Source: Telopea speciosissima (lineage: Eukaryota; Streptophyta; Magnoliopsida; Proteales; Proteaceae). From it: a DNA stretch of 64,000 nt. Shown here piece after piece: positions 42,318-53,984 of the stretch. The stretch spans positions 25,646,698-25,710,697 of the forward strand of contig NC_057919.1 in NCBI RefSeq assembly GCF_018873765.1, in the 5' to 3' direction. The position numbers and the translations under genes are program-made. A model generated the notes under the pieces. That model saw only the letters and a list, made by a program, of their open reading frames with translations. It was not told where the DNA came from and ran no database searches. Position 1 is the first letter of the stretch, and every line of letters begins with the position of its first letter.

Positions 42318-43896
42318 AGGTGTTCGTTCCTACACTCAACATCCCATTTCCCACTTTGTTTCTTATAAATCTTTATCACCCTCCTATCGGGCCTTTGTTT
42401 CCACTTTATCTTCAGTGTCTATTCCACAAGATTGGAAAGAAGCCATCAAATGATAGAAGAGATGTAGGCATTGGATAAAATGATCCTGGGAACTTGTCCC
42501 TCGTCCTGAAGGAAAAAAGTTAGTTGGATGCAAATGGGTATTTACAGTCAAGCAAAGGGCAGATGGCACCTTTGAAAGATACAAGGCAGGTCTGGTTGCC
42601 AAGGGCTTCACCCAAACCTATGGGATAGATTATCAAGAAACCTTTGCGCTTGTGGCAAAGATGAATTCTGTTAGGGCATTTCTATCATGTGCTGCCAATT
42701 TGGGATGGAACCTTCAACAATTGGATGTCAAGAATGCCTTCTTGAATGGAGATCTTGAAGAAGTCTACATGGCCTTACCTCCAGGTTTTACTTCTCCATC
42801 TACTACTGGTCGTGTATGCAGACTACAGAAGTCCCTTTATGGACTCAATACAATCTCCTAGGGCGTGGTTTGGTTGCTTCCTAAAAGCCATGTAGAAGTT
42901 TCAATATCAACAAAGCAAGCTGATCATACTCTGTTTGTAAAAAGAAGTGGTTCCTAAATTACAGCCCTTGTAGTGTATGTAGATGATATAGTAATTATTG
43001 TGAACAACAATCTCTGTTAGCAAAAGAGTTTGAAACTAAGGATCTAGGACCTCTTCGGTACTTCCTTAGGATTGAAGTTGCAAGATCAAACAAGGGCATT
43101 TTTATTTCCCAACCGAAGTACGTCTTAGACCTTCTCGAAGAAACAAGAATGCTTGGATGCAAGCCTGTTGACTCTTCTATTGAGGTTAATCACCATTTGT
43201 GTAGTGCCATAGGTGATCCTTTGACAGAGAACAATACCAAACTCTTTGGTCGACTAATTTACTTGTCTTGTACTAGACCTGACATTTCCTATGTTGTGGG
43301 CATCGCTAGTCGGTTTCTCCATGATCCCATGACGTCTCACCTTGATGCAGTGCATGGTATATTGAGGTATCTAAAATCTTCCCCTAGGAAAGGTATTCTC
43401 TCCTCTAACAATGGAAACCTAAGATTGGAAGCATTTACTGATGCCGATTGCGCTGAGTCTATTGATGATCGGATATCTACTTTTGGTTATTGTTCTTTCC
43501 TTGGAGGTAATCTTGTCACGTGGCAAAGCAAGAAACAATCAATGGTATCACGGTCGAGTGCGGAAGCAGAATACCGTGCCATGGCCCAAGGGATTTGTGA
43601 ACTCATATGGCTTAAGGGATTATTGAGTGATCTGGGAGTTACTTCTGAAGATCCTATGTGCCTCTATTGTGACAACAAGGCTGCCATTGTGTTGCTCATA
43701 ATCCAGTCCAGCATAATAGGACAAAATACATTGAGACCGATAGACAAGATCAAGGAGAAGCTGGAGCAAGGAATTATCTATATACCTTTTGTTAGTTCTG
43801 TTAATCAGCTTGTGGTCTTTACAAAGGGTTTGAATTGTAAGGTGTTTCATCCATTGGTCTGGGCAGGTATGATATATTTGCACCAACTTGAGGGGT
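42318..43896 (+). pseudogene. Copia-3 reverse transcriptase and RNase H, broken
   Basis: The linker and reverse transcriptase run from about 42318 through GTCPSS-like text, KMNSVRAFLSCAANLGWNLQ, QLDVKNAFLNGDLEEVYM (about 42720) and the catalytic VYVDDIVII (about 42973). A deletion of roughly 25 codons occurs right after it. RNase H is in the open frame starting at 43149 (FGRLIYLSCTRPDIS, TDADCAES, SAEAEYRAMAQGICELIW, YCDNKAA), to about 43830. It ends FHPLVWAGMIYLHQLEG at the polypurine tract. Confidence 0.85.
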
Positions 43897-45560
43897 GCAC
43901 TGATTGTTTCTTGCTTCGCCATGTGACAAGGTTATCCCCAAGGAAGGAACAATATCCAGAAGTAGATCTCCGGTCATCAATCCAGCCTAATCGGCATCAA
44001 TAAATACTTCCAGTCTTAGGTTCCCATTGTTACAGAAGAGAATACCTTTCCCAGGGGCAGATTTTAGATACCTCAATATACGGTGCACTGCATCAAGGTG
44101 AGACGTCTTGGGATCATGGAGAAACCGACTAACAATGTCGACAGCATATGTGATATCAGGTCTAGTGTGGGACAAGTAGATCAAACGACCAACGAGTCTC
44201 TGGTATTGCTCCTTGTCAACAAGATCACCCATGGCAGTGCAAAGTTGGTGATTAACCTCAACAAGGGAGTCTATAGGTTTACACCCTAGCATACCAGTCT
44301 CACTAAGAAGATCTAAGACATACTCCCGTTGGGAAATAAAAATTCCCTTGTTAGACCTTGCAACTTTAATCCCAAGAAAATACCGAGGAGGACCTAGATC
44401 TTTGGTTTCAAACTCCTTCGCTAGTAGTGAATTTAGGTTGGAAATTTCATCATCACTAGTCCTAGTAATCACTATAACATCTACGTACACAATAATTGTT
44501 GTAATCTGAATATCAGTGCTTTTCATGAACACGGTGTGATTTGTTTGACTCTGTCGATACCCAAACTTCTGCATAGCTTTCTGGAAACAACCAAACCACA
44601 CTCTAGGAGACTGTTTGAGACCATACGACAACTTTCGCAGTTTGCAAACACATCCAAAAGTAGATGGGGATGTGAAACTAGGGGTTACATCCATATAGGC
44701 TTGTGCTTCAAGATCTCCATTAAGAAATGCATTCTTAACATCCAATTGTTCAAGGTTCCAACCAAGATTGGCCACACATAATAGTAATGCCCTGACAAAG
44801 TTCATCTTTGGTACAAGCGCAAAAGTTTCCTGATAATCGATCCCATAGATTTGGGAGAAGCCCTTGGCTACCAAGCTTGTCTTGTATCTCTCAATTGTCC
44901 CATCTACCCTTTGCTTGACCGTAAACACCCATTTTCATCCAACTAATTTTTTTCCTGCAAGGCGAAGAATAAGTTCCCAGGTATCATTCTTGTCTAATGC
45001 CTGCATTTCCTCTACCATTCTTTCCAATCTTGTGGGATAGACATCATAGTTGTCAAGGCGTCGCCTAGGTGACGGCTTGGCGTCTAGGCACCTTGCCCTC
45101 GCCTTGAATTTTGGTGTCGCCTTGGTTGCCTAGGCGACGCCTTGTCGCCTTGTTTTTCAATCCCTTCGCCCGCCTTGATTCGCCTAGGCGCCTTGACAAC
45201 TATGATAGACATAGAGGACAATGTGGAAACAAAAGCTCGGTAGGAAGGTGATAAAGAGTTATAAGAGACAAAATGGGAAATGGGATGGTGTGTACAGGAG
45301 CGAACTTCTTATCTAATTAGCAATGGGACGGTCATCATGCACAGGGTTAGCATTATCAGTGACACTATCAGATATAGGAGAGATGTTACCCGATGATGGT
45401 GGCGAATCTGGTGAAGGCGCCACGGTGGGATAAGGTTGGTCCTCAATGGGATCCTTTTTCTTAGATCTATTTCGAGTATAGGTGATCAACTCTTGAGTGG
45501 GTTGAACCACTGTTTCCCTTTTTTCAGCATCAGATGTATACTCTCCCTGAATTGGGGGCC
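43897..45560 (-). mobile_element. Inverted partial copy of the Copia-3 family
   Basis: On the minus strand, from 45560, the sequence covers the linker (ELITYTRNRSKKKDP and PVHDDRPIAN, frame 45313-45510), reverse transcriptase (frame 44928-43987) and the start of RNase H, to about 43897. There it meets the plus copy tail to tail. Reverse transcriptase has QLDVKNAFLNGDLEAQAYM and VYVDVIVI, with the second catalytic Asp of YVDD changed to Val. It has no LTRs at either end. A MITE is inserted at 45045-45204. Confidence 0.85.
45045..45204. mobile_element. hAT-like MITE (160 bp), perfect ends and TSD
   Basis: Perfect 16-bp terminal inverted repeats CATAGTTGTCAAGGCG / CGCCTTGACAACTATG and a perfect 8-bp TSD ATAGACAT (45037-45044 and 45205-45212). 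The inside is built of CGCCTAGGCG and CGCCTTG words that can fold on themselves. The perfect termini indicate recent insertion. Confidence 0.95.
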
Positions 45561-46151
45561 ATAACCTCCTCGTCTAGCATGGTAGACTAGACCTGAACCA
45601 TGCAACACTAACCTTCTAACCCCATTCCGCTTTCTCACCGCACATTCTTCCAACAACCTTAACTAAAATTTTAAATAAACATAATATTCTAAAAAATTCA
45701 CATTCAACATGGCCATAATATCAATATAATCGAGTATTTTTTTATCAATAATAACACTTCTCTGGAGATTTTGTTAGATTACTGGATGAATTACATTTAG
45801 GTTATAAAGGTTACCAACTGATGTTTAAAATAAAATAGGATTATAAATTTATAGGGTAAAAGATTTGCACAACGCCAGCTTAATTTCAAAATTGCATGTG
45901 GGCACCTCTCATAAGACTCTGATTACTGTAACACCACCCCCTGTAAAATGTCTCATATACCCTCCCTGTTTTAATGTTTTCCCATAATACCCCTCCTCCA
46001 AGGCATGAAACTGCACACTGGCCTAGGAGGGAACCCTCCCCCAAAATTTTAAAATAGTATTAGCAAAAAAATTTTGTGATGCTAACATTAGTGGTCTGCA
46101 GAAATGTTCATCAATTAATCTGTTTGATTAGAACTGAGTCTACAATAGTTC
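45561..46151. other. Short unique-looking spacer between Copia-3 family and Copia-4
   Basis: No gene recognised and no lysyl-tRNA synthetase exon seen. The first 60 bases (CATGGTAGACTAGACCTGAA) resemble the Copia-3 leader at about 36101 (CATGGTAGACGACGCCTGAA), in plus orientation, so a scrap of a third copy may be present. Confidence 0.4.
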
Positions 46152-46471
46152 TGTTGAAAACTAGGGGTATTTTAATCTTATATTTTGGGTTTTTGGGGTT
46201 TTCTGTTATTTTACATCAGTTCTATCCTTAGTTTGTAAGGTTGTAATAAGTAAGGGGTTAGGGGTAATTTCATATATCCCTAACTACCTTACTTTCTATT
46301 TTGTCTACATTAATTATATATTGAGAGGCTGCCTACGTGAAGGTATTCTAATTTACCTATCGCAGGCTGCTCTCCTCTCTTGCGGCAACTTCTTCTCCCT
46401 CTCTTTCTTCTTCTTGTTTCATCTTTCTTCCTTCACCCCTGATGTGATTAGTTTAATTCTGATTTGCAACA
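46152..46471 (+). repeat. 5' LTR of Copia-4
   Basis: 320 bp, TG...CA ends, followed directly by the TGGTATCAGAGC primer site. TATATTGAGAGG near 46317 may serve as a promoter box. Confidence 0.9.
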
Positions 46472-47345
46472 TGGTATCAGAGCTATACTAATCATTCAAG
46501 GGTTCTTCAATCCCTTTCTTCTGGTTTTCTCCTTCAGTTTCCAGTTTTGGTTGTGCAGCCACCGATTGCTGCTCTGGTTTTGCTATGGATTAAAGGCTCC
46601 TTATTAATGAATGGAGGGATGTTTTTGATCTCTTCCGATGGAGTTTGGTTGCTGATGGGAAGACAACCTTGAAGAATCGATCAGAAATTGTTCCTGCTGA
46701 ATATTTTTTTTTCTCTCGATGGTGATGGTTCCTCTTATCACTGGGTGCTAATGGCATGTGGTTCCTATGCCAATCTGGTTCTTTATGATCTTCTTTAAGG
46801 TGGTTTTCATGCTGGTTTGAAGATTTTATCAACTTCTCTCTCTGTTCTTCATATTGGAGAATCGATCTCAACTGATGTTTTGCTCTCCATATCAATTTTG
46901 GTTTCTTTTTTGGTGAGAATCGATGGTTGCTGCTGGCTGTGTGACTGGAGGATTCTTCTACTGTGGTTGCCACTCTTCTGATCTAGTGATCTCCTTCTGT
47001 TATTCTTCGAGGATAAACTGATTTGTTATCTTGGTGATGTTCTTCCCCAACTCTGTTTAGTTATTTACTGCACTTGCTGGCTTGCTCTGTGTGGTTATTG
47101 TGACTGCTGCTGCAACCTTCATTGCTCCTGAATTGGTATAAGTTGCTGCTGTCCATATCATTTGTGTGGTCGGTGCTCACCTACTGCTGGATCATCATTC
47201 CTGCATTTTATTTTTGCACCTGATTTGTTATTGTTGCTGCTGGTTACTGCTTCTGTCCATCTTTTTTTTGGATGAATAAAAATTTAATTACGAAGAAAGA
47301 AGAGGAATATACAAACCCTAGGGCCAACAACAAAGAAGCTTGAGA

Positions 47346-50231
47346 CTAGCTAGTGTGCAAAATGGAGGTAGGAAGACCCCATGAGACAACAATAAGCCTG
47401 TTCCTTGGGGTATCCTTAACACCAGCGAGGGGGAGGGAGCCAGCTTTAGATGAAACATCAAAGAAGATGGCTTTCCAAATCTTGTCGAAAGTGCGGGAGT
47501 TGGACGTCCATCTTCTAAGGTTTCGCTCCATCCAAATGTGGGAGATAGCAGCACAAAAAACAAGCTTCCCAATCGAATCACATATCGAGTTGCCACCAAA
47601 AGTCATATCAATCAAACCCATTCTCTGGAGAGAGGCAGTGGCGATCTCCAGGCTGGCCAACAGTGGCGAAGGACACGGTTCTAGATGGAGGCAGCGAAGG
47701 GGCAAGAGAAGAACAGGTGGTCTGCATCTTTGTGCCCATTCCAACAGAGGCAGCAGCTGGAGGAGACTTGCATATTGCAATGCAAGAGGAAGTCTTGGGT
47801 TGGGAGACAATTTGAAAAAGCACGCCAAGCGGTAAAGCTCTGACGAGGGATGTGCCCTCTAAACCAAACCACTTTATGCCAAGGACAAGGGGTCCCTCTA
47901 TGTCTAACCATGTCCCAAGCGGAGTGGGAGCTGAAACTGCCAGAGGGGGAGTGAAGCCACAAGATGGTGTCACCTCTACCACGATGACTGGGGGGGATAG
48001 GGGGAAGGGAGCTCCAGAGATCTGCCAAGGGAGGATGGGAGGGGGGGGGGACCAAGAGCCTCTAGTGATGATGGAAGCCACAAGGGTAGATTTGTCTATA
48101 CCGGAAGCAAAAATGATACGGGGGCTGACAATAGAAGCCAGGACACCTGAGGGATGCCATTTGTCAAGCCAAAGGTAGGTGTGTAACCCATCATCAATCC
48201 TGCAGGATATAGCTCCCATGGCTATGTGTCTCACTTGGAGGATTCTACGCCAGGTCCAGGAGGAGTCTGGAGTAGAGCTAACAGTCCAAATGGAGTCTCT
48301 TCGGAGAAGCCCAGCATGTACCCAGGAGGTCCAAATGCTGGTTTTGTTGGTGAGGAGCTTCCAAATCAGCTTAAGAGAACCAGCAAAGTTAATGTCTTTA
48401 ATCCTTCTGAGACCAAGACCGCCTTCAGATTTGGGGCAGTAGATGGAGGACCATCTTTTGGGATGGAGGAACCTAGCTGAATCCACACCTTTCCAAAGGA
48501 AAGCACACATAATAGATTTGGCAGCCTTGATGGTAGCCTTGGGAAGGCCGAAGACTCCGCACCAATAGATGTAGCACGGCTGAAGAACCGACCTGATGAG
48601 CTCGAGACGACCTGCATAGGATAAAAGTTTGGTCTTCCAAAGCTGCAGCCTCTTGCGGAGGAGATCAAGGATAGGATTGCAATGGTGGGCTGAAAGTCTG
48701 GCAGGGATGAGGGGAAGGCCAAGGTAGCGGACGGGTAGGGTGCCAAGGGCAGTGAGGGTGACTTTGGTGGTATCGGGGACCCCAGCGAGTAAGATTTGGG
48801 ATTTAAGGAGGTTAATGCAAAGACCGGAAAGCGCCTGGAAGAGGTGGAGGGAAGACATGATGGACTCTAGGGAGAGAGGTTCAGCCTTGGAGAAAATCAT
48901 GAGGTCATCAGCGAAGGCAAGGTGGGTCAGATTGGTGGGCTTACATTTGGGAATGGGGGAGATGAGATGGAGATCAGTTTTGGATTGGAGGCTACGAGAG
49001 AGAACCTCAAGGGAAAGGCAAAAAAGGAAGGGGGAGAGGGGGCAGCCCTGACGAATACCAACAGAGGAGTTAAAGTAGCCCGCAAGACTGCCCTTGAGGA
49101 GAACGGAGAAGCGAGGGGTGGAGATGCAAAAATGGATCTAGTAGACAAAGGTTGGAGGGAAGGACATCTTAAGAAGGGCTTGGGAGATGAAGTCCTAGCG
49201 GATGGAGTCAAAAGCTTTGTGGATGTCTATCTTCAGGAGGGCTGAGGGAGAGATGGATTTACGGAGAAAGCCTAAAACAATTTCCTGGCAAAGGATAATG
49301 TTGTCCGTGATGCTTCTCCCGGAGATGAAGGCGGACTACTTGGAGCTGACAAGGGAATCAATGACAAGGTGGTGCCTGTTGGCTAGAATTTTAGCAATGA
49401 ACTTGTAGAGGAGATTACAGAGGGAGATGGGTCTGAAATCAGGCATGGAAGAGGCTCCTTGGGATTTTGGGATGAGACAGAGAAAAGTGTGATTTATGCT
49501 TTGGATCTGATGGGGGTTGAAGAAAAAGCTCTTGATGGCTTTAATAAGGTCAGCACCGATTATGTCCCAACAAGTGGAGAAGAACCCCATACTGAAACCA
49601 TCAGGGCCGGGAGCTTTACTAGCCTTGTGAGAGCGAACAACAGTGATAATCTCAGAGTCAGAGGGAATAGAGCAGAGAGAGTTGAAGAGGTGAGGAGGAA
49701 CGAATTTGTTGATAAGGTCGGCCGGGATGGGGGCTTGAGTGGTGGAGGGGGGGGGGGGCAGAAGATGCGAGTGAAGTAGGACACAACTTCAGATTTAATT
49801 TCATCAACAGAGGAGAGGGCCGAGCCATCGGAGGAAGTGAGGGAGAGAATGGAGTTGGAGTTGGACCTGGCTTTGAGAGAACGGTGGAAGAAAGCTGTGT
49901 TCGAGTCGCCAAGCTCGAGCCATTTAATCCTGGATTTCTGTTTGAGGAAACTTTCCTCAAGGGAAAGAGAGGAGGACAGCTCAGAGGCAGCAAGGATCTC
50001 TTCTGCAGTAAGGGTGGAGTTGAGGGGGTCGGACTGGATGGAGGAGAGGGTGTCGCGCAAGAGGAGACACAGGAGGAGATGTTTCCAAAGGTGGTAGAAT
50101 TCCAGGACTTGAGGGCAGATTTGACAATTTTGAGCTTTAAAGAGAAGGCAAGGAGAGGGGAGGAGAAGGACTAAACCGGAGTGTCCCAAGCTGCTTGGAC
50201 AGTGGGGAGAAAACCAGAGTGGGAGGACCAC
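47346..50231 (-). pseudogene. LINE reverse transcriptase and zf-RVT end
   Basis: The frame 50231-49560 includes WLELGDSNTAFFHRSLKARS, the start of the LINE reverse transcriptase region. Next comes FLCLIPKSQGASSMPDFRPI, then SLCNLLYKFIAKILANR (about 49390-49510). The FADD catalytic box is at about 48902-48917 (LAFADDLMIFSKAE). The C-terminal part includes AFLWKG, KRWSSIYCPKSEGGLGLRRI and the zf-RVT domain (ILWLHSPSGSFS, then CCLCWNGHKDADHLFFSCPF). It ends near 47346. Several frameshifts. Confidence 0.86.
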
Positions 50232-50339
50232 ATGTCAAAAAACTTAAAGGGTTTGGGACCAAAGGATAAGTACGGGAGGACAAAGAGAGAGATGGGGGGG
50301 TGTGGTCAGAGAGGCCGGTAAGGTCGAAGACGGCATAAG

Positions 50340-50965
50340 AAGAAGGAAGGGATGAGAGCCAGGTGTCATTTACGAGGACTCGGTCAAGCTTACAGGCTAC
50401 TTTGTCAGGGCCATAGCGCTTATTGTGCCAAGAGAGCTTAGCACCCGACCATCTAAGGTCGTTTAGCCCCGTATCCTCGAGACAAGAATTGAAGGCATCA
50501 ATAGCTTGGTGGCCAATGGGGGCTATAGTGGATTGAAGTCACCACCCATGCCCCAAGGGGCGGAACCAATAGACAGAGCAATGGAGCGGATATCATCCCA
50601 AAGAGGGAGCCGATCCAGATGGCGATTAAAAGCATAGACCATGGTGAAGAAGAGGAGGTGATTGTGAAGGTGATTAGAGATGCTAAGATGAAGGAATTGG
50701 GGGGAGGCGGAGGAGACCGAGATATGGAATTTTGAAGGATCCCAGAGGACCCAGATGCGGCCAATTGGAGAGTGGGTGTAGTTGGAGAGGAAAGACCAAG
50801 AGGGAGCAAGAGAGTGAGCGATGCGGGAAGAGTTGGGCTCAAGAACTTTTGTTTCAAGGAGGCAGCAAAGGGAGGATTTGGAGGATTTGATATGGTCACG
50901 AATCTCAGCTTGTTTGGCCGGGGCATTGAGGCCACGGACATTCCAAATGGTCCAAGGGATCATGG
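50340..50965 (-). pseudogene. LINE apurinic endonuclease domain
   Basis: Minus-strand text starts WTIWNVRGLNAPAKQAEI, has LLETKVLEPN (metal-binding Glu) and GIGSLF/VYAFNR, and continues to MGGDFNPL. After a frame change it reads NDLRWSGAKLSWHNK, then KLDRVLVN. This is the full endonuclease/exonuclease/phosphatase pattern of an L1-type LINE. At least one frameshift near 50520. The enzyme nicks target DNA to prime reverse transcription. Confidence 0.85.
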
Positions 50966-52057
50966 TCAAAGGGGGGGAGGGGGCAACCAACCTTCGGTGG
51001 GGCTGACTCTAGACCCCGGGGGGACACTTTGGGGCCTAAGACGATACTCTCTCAAGGGGGGAAAGCGAACCAGGGGGAAGAGGGGGAGGGAGGGAACAAA
51101 GATGAAGGGTAGTGGGCCAAAGTGGAACCGGGTGGTGGGTCAGGGGCTGGTTTGGAGTGGTTCGGCCAAGGGGGGAAAGGGGTTAAGTCATTTGTTAGAT
51201 GGGTTGGGTGGGTTTGGTGGGTTAAGAGGGCGGGTTGGTGGGTCAGGTCAGTCAAAGTGTTGGCATAAGATGGGATAAAGGGGGGTGAGTAGTTAGGTGA
51301 GACACGTGAAGGGAGGAGATGCTTTGAAAAGGGAGAGGAAGGCCTCAAGAAAGGTGTGGTTTGGTTAAAAGGGGTTAAGCTGTGTTTTGGATTTCCAAAA
51401 GTGGAAGAGGAGCGGACGAAGGCAAAAGGGGTCTGCAGATCGTCGTCGCAGAGGTAAAGGCAGAGGGGGCCTGCAGATCGTCGTCGCAGATGAGGCTGTT
51501 CTCGAGAGTATCGTTCGAGGGTGCTACATCACTGTCATCGCCAGGATCGAGAGACTGAAGCACCACGAATCTGTTGTGGTCAGCGTCAAAGGATCCGAGT
51601 GGTAGGTGGGCATCGGGAGGGCCGCCAAGGCAGGGAACCTCATCGGAGCCACGCAAGCTTTTCCAATGACGGTTCTGTTATTTTTTCCGGCCACGCGAAG
51701 GTTTCAAGGGATCTTTGGGCAGATGAGAATTGCCTTCCATCGAAGCAGTAATCGCCTGGCCATGAGCGTCATCTTCAACCAAGTTATCGATCGTAGCAGC
51801 AGCTTTATCTTCCACAAGGGCTTCAACCTCCTCCACAGTAAGAAGTGCTGTTTCGGTGTCATCAAAAGTGCTCTCAACTACATCCAAAGGAACTATAGTA
51901 CTGATCAAAGGAGATGGCTGAGCAGTAGAGACATCCATAGCGGCATCCACTGCTGAAAGACACTGCTTCGAGGGATGACCGAAGGTTTGCAGATGGAGCA
52001 GTAGTGGGGAAGCCACTCGTAGGTCACCCTTTGAGAGAAAGAATGGCCACCTTCTTC

Positions 52058-52912
52058 CTAGATGATGACAAAGTCAGGGGGACGGTCATCTGCCGAAATT
52101 TCCATGCAGATGCATGCGAAGGATAGGCGATCCATTTTCTTGGTGCGCTCGTCGGAGAATAGAGGGTTGCCGATGGTCGATCCGACGAGACTGAGTCCAG
52201 AGGCACACCAATAGTGAAGTGGGAGACCAGGCAGATCGACCCAGACAGGGATGGATTTGAGGTCAATTTTGCTGAGGGAGGAGCGATGGTCCCATTGCCG
52301 GAGGAAGATCAGTTTCTTGCCAACCAGCCATGGACCACCCTCTAAGGCTCGAGACTTGTTGGAGTCGTCGGAGAATCTGAAAATGAAGATGCCGTTGGAT
52401 AAAAGGTAGGTGAAGACAGCCCCTGCCGCGCGCCATTGCTTCTGCAGTGAGGATTTGACAACGTGGAAGGGTGGACAGGCTCTAAGAAAATGTCCCACGA
52501 GGCAGCAGTGCCATTTGGAAATCTCATCATCTAGCAGGCCCTTGGGGCAGAAGCCTACCCTGGAATCATCAACGATGGTGGGAGGGACAAAGTGCAGGGA
52601 GTGTCTGTCTGAGGTGACAGAGGGACTGCCGGAGAAGAGGGAACTCCAAGTGTTGGGAGGGGGGATGCAATGGGGGCGTACAGGGCTGGGAGGAGAGGTT
52701 AATGCAGGGTGTGGGGGAGGAGAGGTTAATGCATGGTGTGTGGGTGATGCGGGGGGTGAAGCAGAGGGGGAGGTAGCAATGTTAGGTGGTTTATGGATAG
52801 CGAGTGCAGGGTTGGAAGAAGGGGACGAGGATGTAGCAAGAGAGGGGGTTGGGGTAGCGATTGCAGCGTCGGGGTAGGCAGCAAGCAGGGCTGCCGGAGG
52901 GGGCGGAGTCAT
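52058..52912 (-). pseudogene. LINE ORF1 (gag-like, DUF4283)
   Basis: The ATG at 52912 opens 284 codons. The N-terminal 100 residues are Pro/Ala/Ser-rich. The core reads GIFIFRFSDDSNKSRALEGG, then PWLVGKKLIFLRQW, then IPVWVDLPGLPLHYW and IGNPL, which is the DUF4283 pattern of plant LINE ORF1 proteins. The zinc knuckle (FGHPSKQC, about 51958-51981) lies in a shifted frame, so ORF1 is broken near 52050. The rest of ORF1 (to about 51375) is acidic and unassigned. ORF1 proteins bind the LINE RNA. Confidence 0.85.
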
Positions 52913-52920
52913 CTCTTCCG

Positions 52921-53637
52921 GCTACTCATTCAATATGAATTTGTGTTAATCTGTGCCTTCACTTTTCCCTTTTTCAGGTAACCTTATTTTTCATGGATAC
53001 CCCTCTTAGATCAAGGGTAGAGAATGATAGGGAGAGGCTGCCTTCAAAATTCGGTTCACTTCTAATGGTTTAATGTGAAATTATCAAGGATTCGCCAAAA
53101 TAGAAGGTTAGGAGAAAACCTTCCACAACAGGTTGTTGGTGCTCTCTGCAGTAACAGAGTGTGAGACTTTGTATGGGGAGTTTGATCTGCAGATTTGGGT
53201 TAGTTCTAATGATGGAATATGGAGATGGAAGGCTGGGGATGAAAATAGAAAGTATGGAGATTATGAAAATTTCAGGCCTGGAGTGGGGGTGGAAGTGAGG
53301 ATCGAATGGAGGTGATAGTGTGAAGTTTGTATGCTCCAAAGATCAACTAAAACTGATGGTTGTTGCAGAGAAATAAACTTCACAAACCCAGCACCAGATC
53401 TGGAAGAAAACTGGGCAGCAACAAGATGGCTCGAACCTTAATTGAAGAACAGCAGCAGCAGTAGATCTGGAGTAGCAGAAGTAGCACTCGGATGGTCTTC
53501 TCAATGGTTGGAGTAGTCACAACAACACAGCAGAAATCGGGGATCGATGGAGAGGCAGAGAAGATGGAGATAGAAGGTTGAGGGATAGATGGATTAGGCT
53601 CTCTCAGCCAGGCGTCTGTCCATCTTATTTGTTTGTT
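52921..53637 (+). other. Copia-4 leader continuation, no gene
   Basis: After the LINE the Copia-4 leader appears to continue to the gag start. Two neighbouring phrases with GATCTGG/GCAGCA words (53390-53480) suggest low-complexity leader sequence. The open frames here carry no recognised domain. Confidence 0.4.
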
Positions 53638-53790
53638 ATGGGTGACTCTAAGTCTACTACTACTACCTCTGCTGTTCCACCTTCTTCTGATAATGTGAAT
53701 GTGACAATTAACTCCATCAAGCTCAAGGGGAGCTCGAATTATTTGTTATGGGCACAGGCTCTGAAAGTGTATATCATGGCGAAGGACAAG
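53638..53790 (+). pseudogene. Copia-4 gag, N-terminal piece
   Basis: The ATG at 53638 starts MGDSKSTTTTS and reaches INSIKLKGSSNYLLWAQALK, the gag opening motif, then VYIMAKDK. It is cut at 53790 by the start of the Copia-5 LTR (TGTTAG). The rest of gag resumes at about 59250. Confidence 0.85.
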
Positions 53791-53984
53791 TGTTAGTTAT
53801 ATTGGGCCAGAATACCGTGGGGGTATTCTGGACTTTTTTCCTTTATTATTTGTTAGTTTCTTATGTGGTTTAATCCCACATTGTTTATGTAATTATTTTT
53901 ACTATTTCATTATAGTTATAAATACAATGTGCTTAGGATGAACTAATCATCCAAGCATTAACCTAATTCAAATCTGTTCCAACA
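53791..53984 (+). repeat. 5' LTR of Copia-5
   Basis: 194 bp with TG...CA ends and a TATAAATACA promoter box near 53920. Directly before the primer site. Confidence 0.85.

Larger units (their letters stand above)
35855..43896 (+). mobile_element. Copia-3: degenerate Ty1/copia element with two nested insertions
   Basis: The primer site TGGTATCAGAGCCC is at 36002. The gag, protease, integrase, reverse transcriptase and RNase H remnants follow in order on plus. It ends with CACCAACTTGAGGGG at about 43896, the usual junction of pol end and polypurine tract. No 3' LTR follows; instead an inverted copy of the same family begins. Inside are a gypsy-type solo LTR (37647-39025) and a hAT-like element (40582-42309), both with clean TSDs. 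Removing these leaves about 4.9 kb, a normal copia length. Confidence 0.85.
47263..52920 (-). mobile_element. L1-type LINE, near full length (about 5.7 kb), inserted in the Copia-4 leader
   Basis: On the minus strand the order is ORF1 with a DUF4283-type domain, then apurinic endonuclease, reverse transcriptase and a zf-RVT end. A poly(A) tail is seen as T8 on plus at about 47260-47267. Two further 5'-truncated relatives are at 33990-34297 and 34895-35252 and a relic is at 27490. Frames are broken several times. I could not identify a clean TSD. Its orientation is opposite to Copia-4. Confidence 0.88.

Noticed and set aside
48740-50174. Plus-strand Gly/Glu/Arg-rich open frames
   Set aside because: Antisense to the LINE reverse transcriptase; their composition follows from the complementary Pro/Ser/Leu-rich codons.
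47263-52960. TSD of the L1-type LINE
   Set aside because: I compared the base runs on both sides (CTGTCCATC on the left with the text after 52912) and found only weak matches, so no TSD is claimed.
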